Positions 33,168-42,242 of a stretch of 64,000 nt of DNA are shown here, in pieces. Each line of letters begins with the position of its first letter. The stretch's first letter is position 1. Under the pieces are notes generated by a model, which ran no database searches, had not been told where the DNA came from, and saw nothing but the letters and a program-made list of their open reading frames with translations. This stretch comes from Aquimarina sp. BL5 (lineage in GTDB: Bacteria; Bacteroidota; Bacteroidia; Flavobacteriales; Flavobacteriaceae): the NCBI RefSeq assembly GCF_003443675.1, contig NZ_CP031963.1, forward strand, positions 2,131,501 through 2,195,500. The letters are read 5' to 3'. The position numbers and the translations under genes are program-made.

Positions 33168-33803
33168 ATGATCAAAGTATGTATTTTAGATGATCATCAA
33201 ATGATCATAGAAGGATTAGAATCCATGTTAAAATTAGAAACCGATATTTCTGTAATTAACAGTTTTACGCATAAAGCAAACTGTTATGATTTTTTTGAAA
33301 AAGAAATCCCTGATGTATTACTTCTAGATATTAATCTTAAAAATGATAATGGGATAGCAATATGTGGTGAGCTCTCTAAAACATATCCTACCATTAAGGT
33401 TATTGGTGTTAGTAATTACACAGAACCTGGTTTTATAAAAAACATGCTAAGAAGCGGAGCCAAAGGATATCTTCTAAAAAACACTACACAAGAAGAACTG
33501 GTAGACGCGATTAAGACCGTTATGAATGATCAAACATTTTTACCTCGTTCTGTAGAAACTATTTTATTAAATGATAGTATAGGTTCTCCACAATCCAAAA
33601 GAAGTATTCCAAAATTAACCCGTCGTGAAAAAGAGATATTACAACTGATCAGTGATGAAATGACAAATGCTGAAATTGCAGAAAAATTAATAGTTAGCAT
33701 TAAAACCGTAGAAAGTCATCGAAATAATCTCCTCCAAAAATTTGGAGTTAAAAATGCAGCAGGACTTATAAAAAATGCTATGAATATGGGTTTTATTTCT
33801 TAA
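33168..33803 (+). CDS. NarL/LuxR-type response regulator
   Basis: The 211-residue protein has a receiver domain with DDH at 8-10 and phospho-acceptor Asp54 (VLLLDINLKND), and a C-terminal LuxR-type helix-turn-helix (LTRREKEILQLISDEMTNAE through KTVESHRNNLLQKFGVKNAA). It is the partner of the TPR-kinase. The palindrome AGGGTWWACCCT stands both upstream of the kinase gene and just after this gene, ahead of the next transcription unit, which suggests direct control of its own operon and of the secreted-protein genes that follow. Confidence 0.94.
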   Translation: MIKVCILDDHQMIIEGLESMLKLETDISVINSFTHKANCYDFFEKEIPDVLLLDINLKNDNGIAICGELSKTYPTIKVIGVSNYTEPGFIKNMLRSGAKGYLLKNTTQEELVDAIKTVMNDQTFLPRSVETILLNDSIGSPQSKRSIPKLTRREKEILQLISDEMTNAEIAEKLIVSIKTVESHRNNLLQKFGVKNAAGLIKNAMNMGFIS

Positions 33804-33818
33804 CGCATTAAAAAACTC

Positions 33819-33830
33819 AGGGTTTACCCT
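33819..33830. promoter_or_regulatory. Palindrome agggtttaccct, second candidate regulator site
   Basis: This is the reverse complement of the site at 31134-31145, with similar flanks (ctcaggg...ccctagta). It lies 16 bases after the regulator gene and 76 bases before the lipoprotein start at 33906, consistent with an activator site for that gene. No good -7 box was found at the expected distance. Confidence 0.48.
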
Positions 33831-33905
33831 AGTATTCACATTTACAACATATTACTGATTCGCGGTATCACTTCATTTTAGACCTTAGCTATATAATTAT
33901 AAGCC

Positions 33906-35591
33906 ATGTCAAAAATGAAAAAAATACTTCTATTACTTATTGCTAGCTATTTAATTAGTTGTAGCAATGACGATTCTACCACAACGAATCAAGCGCCAGC
34001 TAATTTTACGGTAACTACAGAAATAATAAATAATGATGTTACTATTTCTTGGACTGAAGCAACAGATCCAGAAGGAGAACAAGTTACTTATGAAGTCATA
34101 TTAAACTCTGAAAGCATCAGCATTGATCAGGAAAGTACATCGTTTCAAATAGATGATTTATCCTATGACACTACTTACGAAGGAAGTATCATAGCTAGAG
34201 ATGTTGATGGATTAACCACGACTAGCGATTTTAGCTTTAGCATTGGAGAAAAAAATAATACTCCTCCTACTATTGAGCTTTTAGGTATCGATAATGGTGA
34301 AGTAATACAACAATTCACAGATATTACCCTAACCTGGAAAGGAATGGATCAAGAAAACGATCCATTAACATATACTGTAAGAATTGGACCAAGTCCTGGC
34401 AGTCTACAGCAAATGGCATTTAATTATACAGAAGAAAACTATATTATAGATTATCTAACTACTGGAGAAACCTATTATTGGCAGATAAGCGTATTTGATG
34501 GTTTGGTTAGAACCGATTCAGAGATTAAAGGCTTTAAGGTATATGAAAAAGTTTTTGAAGGAGATTATGAAATTAATAACCTTCAAGAAATGGAAACATT
34601 TGCTAATGAAGGCTATACACAAATTACAGGCAATTTTTCTCTCATAGATTACGCTGATACTAATAGCGATGGATTACAATCACTTAACAAAATTGATGGA
34701 AACCTTATTATACGTAGAACCAATTTATCGGATTTAAAAGGTTTTAAAAACCTAGAAATTATGGAAGGGGATCTTTTAATTTCGAAGAATAACTTTATAT
34801 CAAATTTAGAAGGTCTTGAGAGAATTAAAAAAATTGACAAGGGGCTTTTCATTCTCCGCAATGAACTGCTTTCTGACCTTAAAGGAATTGAAAACATTGC
34901 TTTTACTATGGATGGACATGTAAGTTTTATTGAAAATAGTTCATTAAGTAATATGTCAATTCTTGAAAAAATACGTAAGATAAATGGTTACTTATGGATT
35001 CAAGGTAATCTAATAACCAACCTTGAGTTCCCTAATTTAGAAGAAGTAAACGGAGAGATCATCAATAACATCGGCCATCAAATCGGAATAAAAATAGCCC
35101 TTAATCGTAAGCTAAAAAAAATACAAATGCCGGCTTTGACAAAGGCTTCAAGAATAGAAATACGATATCATTTTCTTCTTACAGAAGTTACAATGAATAG
35201 TATAACTACCATTGAAAACGAACTCCTAATTTCTAGTAACGACGATTTAACTACGATTAATGGCTTTCAAAATTTAATAGGGAATAGCGCTAATTTTTCT
35301 CTAGAAATCAATGGAAATCGAAAATTAGAGAATATTACGCTCCCGAGTATTCATACTATTGACAAAATTTTAATAGAACAAAATGAAAAACTAGCAACCA
35401 TCCAACTCAATAATCTAGAAAATGTAACTACTAGTTTTAGCATTCTAAATAATGAAATTCTTGAAGATTACTGCAGTCTAGCGAGCTATGCAGTTAAAGC
35501 ACTAGAGGAACAAAAAGAAATCATTACTCAAGGAAATCTGTACAACCCAACTACAGCGATGATCGCTACTAGAGAAGGATGTAAACTATAA
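33906..35591 (+). CDS. Lipoprotein with fibronectin III and receptor-L-like repeats
   Basis: The 561-residue product has a lipoprotein signal peptide (KKILLLLIASYLISC), with a possible start at the second ATG, 33915. Two fibronectin type III-like domains follow (about 30-115, FTVTTEIINNDVTISWTEA; about 120-215, TIELLGIDNGEVIQQFTDIT). The region 230-510 consists of repeats such as LNKIDGNLIIRRTNLSDLKG and GLERIKKIDKGLFILRNEL, resembling receptor L-domain/leucine-rich beta-solenoids. The protein is probably surface-exposed and binds a ligand. It lies behind the TPR-kinase/NarL pair with a palindromic candidate operator, and is followed after 9 bases by another secreted-protein gene, so the two form a likely target operon. 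Confidence 0.8.
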   Translation: MSKMKKILLLLIASYLISCSNDDSTTTNQAPANFTVTTEIINNDVTISWTEATDPEGEQVTYEVILNSESISIDQESTSFQIDDLSYDTTYEGSIIARDVDGLTTTSDFSFSIGEKNNTPPTIELLGIDNGEVIQQFTDITLTWKGMDQENDPLTYTVRIGPSPGSLQQMAFNYTEENYIIDYLTTGETYYWQISVFDGLVRTDSEIKGFKVYEKVFEGDYEINNLQEMETFANEGYTQITGNFSLIDYADTNSDGLQSLNKIDGNLIIRRTNLSDLKGFKNLEIMEGDLLISKNNFISNLEGLERIKKIDKGLFILRNELLSDLKGIENIAFTMDGHVSFIENSSLSNMSILEKIRKINGYLWIQGNLITNLEFPNLEEVNGEIINNIGHQIGIKIALNRKLKKIQMPALTKASRIEIRYHFLLTEVTMNSITTIENELLISSNDDLTTINGFQNLIGNSANFSLEINGNRKLENITLPSIHTIDKILIEQNEKLATIQLNNLENVTTSFSILNNEILEDYCSLASYAVKALEEQKEIITQGNLYNPTTAMIATREGCKL

Positions 35592-35600
35592 AAAATCAAC

Positions 35601-36467
35601 ATGAAAAAATCTATATATATCATCATGATAATTTCTAGCAGTATATACGGTCAATTGACGGGTCGCGTGGAATACAAAGAAGAAGGGGTAACTTTTAATA
35701 TCCCAACAAACTGGGTAGGACAAGAAGTAGAAGAAGTTTTTATTATGGGATCTCAGAAAGAAGCAGGCTTAGTAGCAATTACTGCGCATCCCGTTAGGAA
35801 CTTAAAAGAACTACAAGATAATATGCAATTAGGACTACAAGAAGGAGGCGTTACACTACGTCTAAAAAACAACCTTAAAAAATTATCTGACACATCAGTA
35901 GAAGGTATGTATGAAGGTGTTATAGACAATCAAAAGGTACAAGGAAATGCTATTGGACTATTAAATTCTTATGGAAAAGGTATCGTCATATTTTCTTTAA
36001 TAAGTCCAGATTTATTTTCTAATCGAACTTTACAGATAGGTAGAGAAGTAGCTAATAGTGTACGTTTTAATACTCCTCAACCATCTAATAACTCTTCTAA
36101 TGGTTTAAATGCAGCTCAAGTAACCAAAGATTTAGGAGGAAATAAACTAATTTACTCAGAAAGTTATTATTCTAATACTCCTGGTGGAGGTGGTTATGAA
36201 CGAAGCAAAGAAATTAATCTATGTCCTAATGGCGCATTTACGTATTACGGTAGCAGTTATCTAAATTTTACAGATCCTAATTTTGACCCTTATAGAAAAA
36301 ATGGCCAAAGTCACGGCACCTGGAAATTTATAGATCAAAACGGAAGCGTATATCTAAACTTAAATTACAGAAATGGTAGTAAAGAAAATCTTCTTGTGCG
36401 CTACAAAGATGACAAAACATTTCTTGATGGAGGCAGATATTATCTAGGTGATGTAACCTGTTATTGA
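35601..36467 (+). CDS. Secreted protein of unknown function
   Basis: The 288-residue product has a signal peptide (MKKSIYIIMIISSSIYGQ). The first half (GVTFNIPTNWVGQEVEEVF, then an alpha/beta stretch to about residue 160) looks like a compact PsbP- or DUF1795-like fold, but I do not assign it. A Ser/Asn-rich linker joins it to a C-terminal beta domain (from about 170; GYERSKEINLCPNGAFTYYG, HGTWKFIDQNGSVYLNLNYR), a pattern common in small secreted lipocalin-like modules. It begins 9 bases after the lipoprotein gene and ends before a strong terminator, so it is the last gene of that unit. Confidence 0.7.
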   Translation: MKKSIYIIMIISSSIYGQLTGRVEYKEEGVTFNIPTNWVGQEVEEVFIMGSQKEAGLVAITAHPVRNLKELQDNMQLGLQEGGVTLRLKNNLKKLSDTSVEGMYEGVIDNQKVQGNAIGLLNSYGKGIVIFSLISPDLFSNRTLQIGREVANSVRFNTPQPSNNSSNGLNAAQVTKDLGGNKLIYSESYYSNTPGGGGYERSKEINLCPNGAFTYYGSSYLNFTDPNFDPYRKNGQSHGTWKFIDQNGSVYLNLNYRNGSKENLLVRYKDDKTFLDGGRYYLGDVTCY

Positions 36468-36551
36468 TATATCAAAATATTTTAAAACAATCTTATGCAA
36501 CGTACTAATATGAATTAAAGTCTTTCATATATAAACATTTAGCCAATAGGT

Positions 36552-36588
36552 AAAAGGGAAATCAATAATGATTTCCCTTTTCTATTTT
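36552..36588 (+). terminator. Terminator after the secreted-protein gene pair
   Basis: A perfect 13-bp stem (aaaagggaaatca, 36552-36564, with tgatttccctttt, 36569-36581) with a 4-base loop and a following T-rich tract. Confidence 0.85.
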
Positions 36589-36688
36589 AATTAAATATAC
36601 AAGTATAAATTAACAAAATATTAATAAACAATCTATTTTTTCCCTTTGTCTTTAAAGTAATTCACAACATAAATTTAAATAAGACAAT

Positions 36689-37375
36689 ATGAAAACAACA
36701 CTTTTACTTTTTATTACAGCGATTACATTATCAAGCATTTATGCACAAGAAGATTCTTCATTTGGGTTCGAAAAAGGAGACTTTACAATTTCCGGAACAA
36801 TGAATTATTCTTATCAAAATTCCGAATCTTTCAGAAATAATATAGAAGGAGAATCTTATAAATTTGAAACCAAAGGGCATAATTTTAGTATCATTCCAGA
36901 AATAGGGTATTTCATATCCTCACATCTTATGGCCGGTTTAAAATTCGGATATATTAGTTCTAAAACAGAAAACTATGATAATGATCTTTATGATTTCTCT
37001 TCAAAGGGAAAAGGATATAGTACGGGCATATTTGGCAGATATTACTTTTCTCCACAAAAAAGAGTCTCTTTGTTTATTGAGCTAAATGCTGGATATCAAA
37101 TGATCAAAACAGATTCGGATAGAATATTCCAAGTTAATAATCTTACGACTAGTACTGACAAAAATGAGAGTTATAATATGACAGCAGCTCCTGGAATTAA
37201 TTTATTTGTCAACAAAAACCTTTCTTTAACCTCTAGAATTGGAAGTATAGGATATTCGCATATTAAAGATAGTTTTAATGATTCTGATGGAGATATAGGG
37301 ACAAATAAAAGAGACCGTTTTAATGCCAACATTTCTTTAAGTAGCTTATATTTTGGAGTACTTTATAGAATCTAA
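36689..37375 (+). CDS. Outer-membrane beta-barrel protein
   Basis: The 228-residue product has a signal peptide (MKTTLLLFITAITLSSIYAQ) and about eight amphipathic beta strands with aromatic ends, in the style of the small OMP_b-brl family: FTISGTMNYSYQNS, FSIIPEIGYFISSHLMAGLK, GIFGRYYFSPQKRVSLFIEL and the C-terminal strand SSLYFGVLYRI. The final residues end in an aromatic-containing strand as needed for BAM insertion. No substrate or partner can be read. It is a single-gene unit sharing a terminator with the convergent nqr operon. Confidence 0.82.
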   Translation: MKTTLLLFITAITLSSIYAQEDSSFGFEKGDFTISGTMNYSYQNSESFRNNIEGESYKFETKGHNFSIIPEIGYFISSHLMAGLKFGYISSKTENYDNDLYDFSSKGKGYSTGIFGRYYFSPQKRVSLFIELNAGYQMIKTDSDRIFQVNNLTTSTDKNESYNMTAAPGINLFVNKNLSLTSRIGSIGYSHIKDSFNDSDGDIGTNKRDRFNANISLSSLYFGVLYRI

Positions 37376-37397
37376 ACTCAAGATAACAATTCACAAA

Positions 37398-37432
37398 AAA
37401 AGCCGATATCACATTGTATATCGGCTTTTACT
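37398..37432. terminator. Bidirectional terminator between the beta-barrel gene and nqrF
   Basis: A perfect 12-bp stem (aaaagccgatat, 37398-37409, with atatcggctttt, 37418-37429) is flanked by A- and T-runs and sits between convergent genes. Confidence 0.85.
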
Positions 37433-37453
37433 TATCTTAAAGACATTGTATGT

Positions 37454-38761
37454 CTATCCTCCAAAATCATCAAATCTGATATGCTCATCAGGAATACCAA
37501 AATCTTCTCCCATTTTCTGAACAGCTTTGTTCATTAATGGTGGACCACAGAAATATAACTCTATATCTTCTGGGGATTCATGATGATTCAGATAATTATC
37601 AATCACACAGTTGTGAATAAATCCAACGAACCCATCTCCTTCTGCATCAATATCACTTTTAACTTTCCAATTATCTTCTTCTAATGGCTCAGAAAGCGCT
37701 AAATAGAATTTAAAGTTAGAAAAACTTTTTTCTAGTTGTTCGAAATGATCTAAATAAAACAATTCTCTTTTCGATCTTCCTCCATACCAGTATGTAACCT
37801 TACGACCTGTCTCCAAGGTTTTGAATAAATGATATAAGTGAGAACGCATCGGCGCCATACCAGCTCCTCCACCTACATATAACATTTCTGATTCAGATTC
37901 ATTGATAAAAAATTCTCCGTATGGTCCTGAAATAGTTACTTTATCTCCAGGTTTCTGTGCGAAAATATAAGAAGAAGCAACACCGGGATTTACATCCATC
38001 CATCCATTTTTACTTCTATCCCAAGGCGGAGTAGCAATACGCACATTAAGCATAATCTCTCTACCTTCTGCAGGGTAAGAAGCCATAGAATATGCTCGCT
38101 CTACAGTTTCGTTATTTTTCATCACTAATGGCCACAAACCAAACTTATCCCATTCTGCCTGAAACTTATCTGGTGTATCATGTTCTTCTGGATGCGCCGT
38201 AATATCAATATCAGAGTATTTGATCTCACATTGTGGAATCTCAATCTGGATATATCCTCCAGCCTTATACCCCATATCTTCAGGAATTTCTACTACGAAC
38301 TCCTTAATAAAAGATGCTACATTATAATTACGAACGACTGTAGCCTCCCATTTCTTGATTCCGAATACTTCTTCCGGAATCTCAATATTCATATCTTGTT
38401 TTACTTTTACCTGACAAGCCAATCTCGCACCATGTTGTAACTCCTTACGAGAAAAATGTGGCGTTTCTGTTGGTAAGGCTTCTCCTCCTCCTTCTAATAC
38501 GTGGCATTCACACTGAATACAGGTTCCACCACCACCACAAGCTGATGGTAAAAATATTTTTTCACTACCTAGCGTAGATAATAAAGTACCTCCTGAAGCT
38601 ACTTCTATCTCTTTTTCACCATTAATAGTAATCTTTACAGGTCCTGATGGTAATAATTTATCTTTTGCAAATAATAAAATCCCTACCAATACCAAAGTAA
38701 GTACCAAAAATGAAATAATGGTGATAGCGATTGTTCCAAGTGTTGACGCTAAAAATATCAT
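37454..38761 (-). CDS. nqrF: Na+-translocating NADH:quinone reductase subunit F
   Basis: The 435-residue subunit takes electrons from NADH and starts the redox chain of the sodium pump. One N-terminal membrane helix (about 8-32) is followed by a 2Fe-2S ferredoxin domain with cysteines 75, 81, 84 and 116 (SACGGGGTCIQCECHV ... LACQV). Then come the FAD domain (RAYSMASYP) and the NADH domain (MLYVGGGAGMAPMRSHLYHL; ELYFCGPPLMNKAV). The end FDDFGG is normal. It is the last gene of the nqrABCDEF operon, one base after nqrE. Confidence 0.98.
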   Translation of the reverse strand: MIFLASTLGTIAITIISFLVLTLVLVGILLFAKDKLLPSGPVKITINGEKEIEVASGGTLLSTLGSEKIFLPSACGGGGTCIQCECHVLEGGGEALPTETPHFSRKELQHGARLACQVKVKQDMNIEIPEEVFGIKKWEATVVRNYNVASFIKEFVVEIPEDMGYKAGGYIQIEIPQCEIKYSDIDITAHPEEHDTPDKFQAEWDKFGLWPLVMKNNETVERAYSMASYPAEGREIMLNVRIATPPWDRSKNGWMDVNPGVASSYIFAQKPGDKVTISGPYGEFFINESESEMLYVGGGAGMAPMRSHLYHLFKTLETGRKVTYWYGGRSKRELFYLDHFEQLEKSFSNFKFYLALSEPLEEDNWKVKSDIDAEGDGFVGFIHNCVIDNYLNHHESPEDIELYFCGPPLMNKAVQKMGEDFGIPDEHIRFDDFGG

Positions 38762-38762
38762 A

Positions 38763-39476
38763 TTATTTAAGTGTTGAAACGTTAATGTTTTCTGCTACTT
38801 CTTTAGCAGCATTCTCTTCTATCTGAACAGTTTCCTGTTTCTTTGATTCCTCTTCATCTCCTCCTGTAAGCATTCCTCCGAAACTCATAAATCCAATTGC
38901 CATAAGTCCAGTTAAAATAAAAGTGATTCCTAATCCCCTTAAAGGAGCAGGAACGTTAGAATACCTAATCTTTTCTCTAATTGCAGCAATAGCAAGGATT
39001 GCTAAGAACCAACCAATTCCCGATCCAATTCCATACACCGCTGCATGAGAGATCGCTGGAAATTCTTTTTGTTGCATAAACAATGACCCCCCAAGGATTG
39101 CACAGTTTACAGCTATTAATGGCAAGAATATACCTAATGAGTTATATAAAGATGGCGAAAATTTCTCAACAATAATCTCTACTAATTGCACCATAGTCGC
39201 AATCGTAGCAATAAAAAGGATAAACGTTAAGAAACTTAAATCATAATCTGCGTACTCAGGACCTAACCATATTAAAGCACCTTCTCTAAGTATATACTTA
39301 TCTAACAAAAAGTTTAAAGGTACTGTGATTGCTAGAACGAATATAACTGCAGCTCCTAGACCCACAGCAGTAGATACTTTTTTAGATACCGCAAGGTAAG
39401 AACACATTCCTAAGAAGAATGCAAATACCATGTTATCTATAAAGATAGCTTTTAAAAATAATTCTAAATATTCCAT
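38763..39476 (-). CDS. nqrE: Na+-translocating NADH:quinone reductase subunit E
   Basis: The 237-residue membrane subunit has six hydrophobic helices and the two conserved cysteines, Cys25 (FLGMCSYLAV) and Cys125 (LPLIAVNCAILGG), that with NqrD hold the intramembrane iron centre. The body matches the family along residues 1-200. The C-terminal ~35 residues are an acidic extension (GGDEEESKKQETVQIEE) not seen in the standard ~200-residue proteobacterial proteins. The gene lies between nqrD (57 bases) and nqrF (1 base). Confidence 0.97.
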   Translation of the reverse strand: MEYLELFLKAIFIDNMVFAFFLGMCSYLAVSKKVSTAVGLGAAVIFVLAITVPLNFLLDKYILREGALIWLGPEYADYDLSFLTFILFIATIATMVQLVEIIVEKFSPSLYNSLGIFLPLIAVNCAILGGSLFMQQKEFPAISHAAVYGIGSGIGWFLAILAIAAIREKIRYSNVPAPLRGLGITFILTGLMAIGFMSFGGMLTGGDEEESKKQETVQIEENAAKEVAENINVSTLK

Positions 39477-39533
39477 TTTTTATAATTTTAAATTGCTAAT
39501 GGTAACTTTATACCATCAACAATTGTGAACTTT

Positions 39534-40232
39534 CTAGTGATCTTCGATTAGTGCTTTATTTCTACTTCTCTGAATCCAAATAATGATCCCTACAGTTATC
39601 AAAGCCATTGGGGCTAATACCATAAAACCATTATTTTCATAACCAAAAGCGTACAATCCAGTTTTCTCTATTGGATCTCCCAATACTTTGGCACCGAACA
39701 ATGTTCCTGATCCTAATAGCTCTCTAAAAAAAGCTACTATTATCAATAAAACTCCATATCCAGCTGCATTACCAATACCATCTAAAAAAGATTTCCAAGG
39801 TCCATTCCCTAAAGCAAAAGCCTCGAAACGTCCCATAATAATACAGTTGGTAATAATCAGACCAATAAAAACCGAAAGTTCCTTACTTAATGTATAAGCA
39901 AAAGCTTTTAATACTTGATCAACTACAATTACCAAAGCAGCTACTACTACTAACTGTACAATAATTCTAATTTTTGACGGGATTATATTTCTCATTAACG
40001 AGATCACAACATTACCAATACCAAGTACAAAGATTACCGAGATAGCCATTACAATCGATGGCTTCAGTTGGGCAGTAATTGCAAGTGCGGAACAAATACC
40101 TAATACCTGAATAGTAATAGGATTATTATCTGCTAGAGGATCCGTTAATAATTTCTTGTTTTTCTTGGAAAACAATGGCTCTTTAGGCTCTTTTACTTTA
40201 ACTTCAACTTTTTCTTCTGTTACTTCAGCCAT
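39534..40232 (-). CDS. nqrD: Na+-translocating NADH:quinone reductase subunit D
   Basis: The 232-residue membrane subunit is homologous to NqrE with inverted topology. The paired cysteines Cys47 ([14 protein letters not shown]) and Cys130 ([18 protein letters not shown]) correspond to the iron ligands. A charged Lys/Glu-rich N-terminal extension of about 20 residues ([19 protein letters not shown]) precedes the usual start. The gene is 3 bases after nqrC in the operon. Confidence 0.97.
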   Translation of the reverse strand: MAEVTEEKVEVKVKEPKEPLFSKKNKKLLTDPLADNNPITIQVLGICSALAITAQLKPSIVMAISVIFVLGIGNVVISLMRNIIPSKIRIIVQLVVVAALVIVVDQVLKAFAYTLSKELSVFIGLIITNCIIMGRFEAFALGNGPWKSFLDGIGNAAGYGVLLIIVAFFRELLGSGTLFGAKVLGDPIEKTGLYAFGYENNGFMVLAPMALITVGIIIWIQRSRNKALIEDH

Positions 40233-40235
40233 TTG

Positions 40236-40991
40236 TTATTTTTTTAAAGTTTCGAAATAAGGTTGATACATCTTAATTCCTTTCTTCACCATTGCAGTTA
40301 CACCATCTCCGGTGATTGTAGCTCCCGCCATAGCATCTACTGCATTATCATCTTTTCTTACATTTTTAGGATCTCCATTACCTTTTTTTACGGTAATTCC
40401 TTTATAATTGCCAGAAGCATCTAAAATACTCTCTCCTATAAAGTCATCTCTAAAATAAGCTTCTTTGATATTGGCTCCTAAACCAGGAGTCTCTCCTTTA
40501 TGATCAAAAAAGGCACCTTTCACGGTTTTAAATTGTTTATCTAAAGAAACATATCCCCAAATTGCATCCCAAAGACCATTTCCTCTCATAGGCACAACAT
40601 AAAACTCCTGACCGTCTTTTTTACCAATAAATAATGGCATTTTTCGCTCATAATTTGGATCCTGCTTTACCTTATCATTCTCCTTCTTTACTTCTATGTT
40701 AAAAGCATCAGTTGTTTTATCAGCAGAATTTCCAGTAATTATATATTGCTCATCTCCTACATATTTATCAAACAATTCTTGTGCTTTTTCTGCAGGTACA
40801 AATTCGTTAGGATCTTCCGTATCCGAAATCCCCATTGCGAATAATATATTCTGTTGCTTTTCTGTGATTTTATTAGCCGTTATATTTGGTTTAAGTACCG
40901 AAGATATACCTGCTAATATCGAACCTACCACAACTACCATTGCAACTGCAAAGATAATTGTATATGAATTTTTATCTGTATTAATCGCCAT
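40236..40991 (-). CDS. nqrC: Na+-translocating NADH:quinone reductase subunit C
   Basis: The 251-residue subunit has one N-terminal membrane helix (about 10-32) and a periplasmic FMN-binding domain. The FMN is bound covalently to a Thr in the family motif; here it is Thr225 in DAMAGATITGDG, where the usual Ser before Gly-Ala is Ala. ApbE (encoded at 28780-29775) would make the bond. The ETPGLGANI segment is also typical. It is 2 bases from nqrB and 3 from nqrD. Confidence 0.97.
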   Translation of the reverse strand: MAINTDKNSYTIIFAVAMVVVVGSILAGISSVLKPNITANKITEKQQNILFAMGISDTEDPNEFVPAEKAQELFDKYVGDEQYIITGNSADKTTDAFNIEVKKENDKVKQDPNYERKMPLFIGKKDGQEFYVVPMRGNGLWDAIWGYVSLDKQFKTVKGAFFDHKGETPGLGANIKEAYFRDDFIGESILDASGNYKGITVKKGNGDPKNVRKDDNAVDAMAGATITGDGVTAMVKKGIKMYQPYFETLKK

Positions 40992-40993
40992 AA

Positions 40994-42238
40994 CTAAGCA
41001 GTTTTTAATTTTAGACGTTTCATTCTTTTCTTAACATTACCCTGAACTACATAATGATCAATTGTAGGGGCAAATACGTTCATTAACAAAATTGCTAAGA
41101 ACACACCTTCTGGATACGCTGGATTAAATACTCTAATTAGTATAGAAATAAAACCTATCAAAAATCCATAAATCCATTTTCCTTTATTAGTTTGAGATGC
41201 TGTCACTGGATCTGTAGCCATAAACACAATACCAAAAGCAATACCTCCTACTATAAGATGTTTCCAAAACTCCAAATTCATTAACGCATAAAACTTACTT
41301 GATTCTGCTATCCAACCTGCGTTAGTAACTCCATTAAATATTAGTCCCATTACTAATGTTCCTAATACAGCACTTACCATAATTCTCCAGCTTCCTATTT
41401 TTGAGAAAATTAAAAAAGCTCCTCCTAACAATATTAATAATGCCGATGTTTCTCCTACAGAACCAGGTATAAATCCAAAAAATGCATCCATAACAGAATA
41501 CGTAGCATCTCCAGAACCTAAAATATTTTTACCCTGTGCTAAACCTCCTAAAACAGTCTCTCCAGAAATAGCATCCAATTGTGCACCTCCAGCAATTTCA
41601 TTAGCTCTTTCTACAGCTCCATGCACCCACACTTTATCTCCCGACATCCAAGTTGGATATGCAAAGAATAAAAATGCTCTAATAGTTAACGCTGGATTTA
41701 GAATATTCATTCCAGTACCACCAAATACTTCTTTACCAATCACTACTCCAAAAATAACTGCCACTGATAACATCCATAAAGGCGTATCTACGGGAACAAT
41801 TAAAGGAACTAACATTCCGGTAACCAAATATCCTTCTTCTACTTCGTGTCCTTTAATAACAGCGAATAAAAACTCTACAGCTAATCCAACTCCATATGAA
41901 ACTACTACCAATGGTAATACTTTCCAGAGTCCGATCACCAAATTATCTAGTGACCAAAATGCAGCACTAAAAAATCCATTAGCTGCGGCTTCTATCTCAC
42001 CTAAAGCTAAATGATGTTGATAACCTGCATTGAACATACCAAAAATTAAACATGGCACTAACGACATGATAACCGTATTCATCGTACGCTTTAAATCATC
42101 TGCTGCACGAACGTGAGATCCAGAATGTGTAATCTCATTTGGCAGATATAAAAAAGTATGGAGTGCATTAAATGCTGGCGCCATCTTTTTATCCTTATAC
42201 TTAAGTTTTAAGTTATGTAATTTACTTTTTAAACCCAT
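40994..42238 (-). CDS. nqrB: Na+-translocating NADH:quinone reductase subunit B
   Basis: The 414-residue membrane subunit carries sodium and the second covalent FMN and binds riboflavin and quinone. Membrane helices fill the sequence from about residue 55. The FMN attachment motif is DAISGETVLGG with Thr228, where the family usually has Ala rather than Glu between Gly and Thr. The hallmark GKEVFGGTGMNILNPAL is intact. It follows nqrA by 4 bases. Confidence 0.97.
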   Translation of the reverse strand: MGLKSKLHNLKLKYKDKKMAPAFNALHTFLYLPNEITHSGSHVRAADDLKRTMNTVIMSLVPCLIFGMFNAGYQHHLALGEIEAAANGFFSAAFWSLDNLVIGLWKVLPLVVVSYGVGLAVEFLFAVIKGHEVEEGYLVTGMLVPLIVPVDTPLWMLSVAVIFGVVIGKEVFGGTGMNILNPALTIRAFLFFAYPTWMSGDKVWVHGAVERANEIAGGAQLDAISGETVLGGLAQGKNILGSGDATYSVMDAFFGFIPGSVGETSALLILLGGAFLIFSKIGSWRIMVSAVLGTLVMGLIFNGVTNAGWIAESSKFYALMNLEFWKHLIVGGIAFGIVFMATDPVTASQTNKGKWIYGFLIGFISILIRVFNPAYPEGVFLAILLMNVFAPTIDHYVVQGNVKKRMKRLKLKTA

Positions 42239-42242
42239 GACT

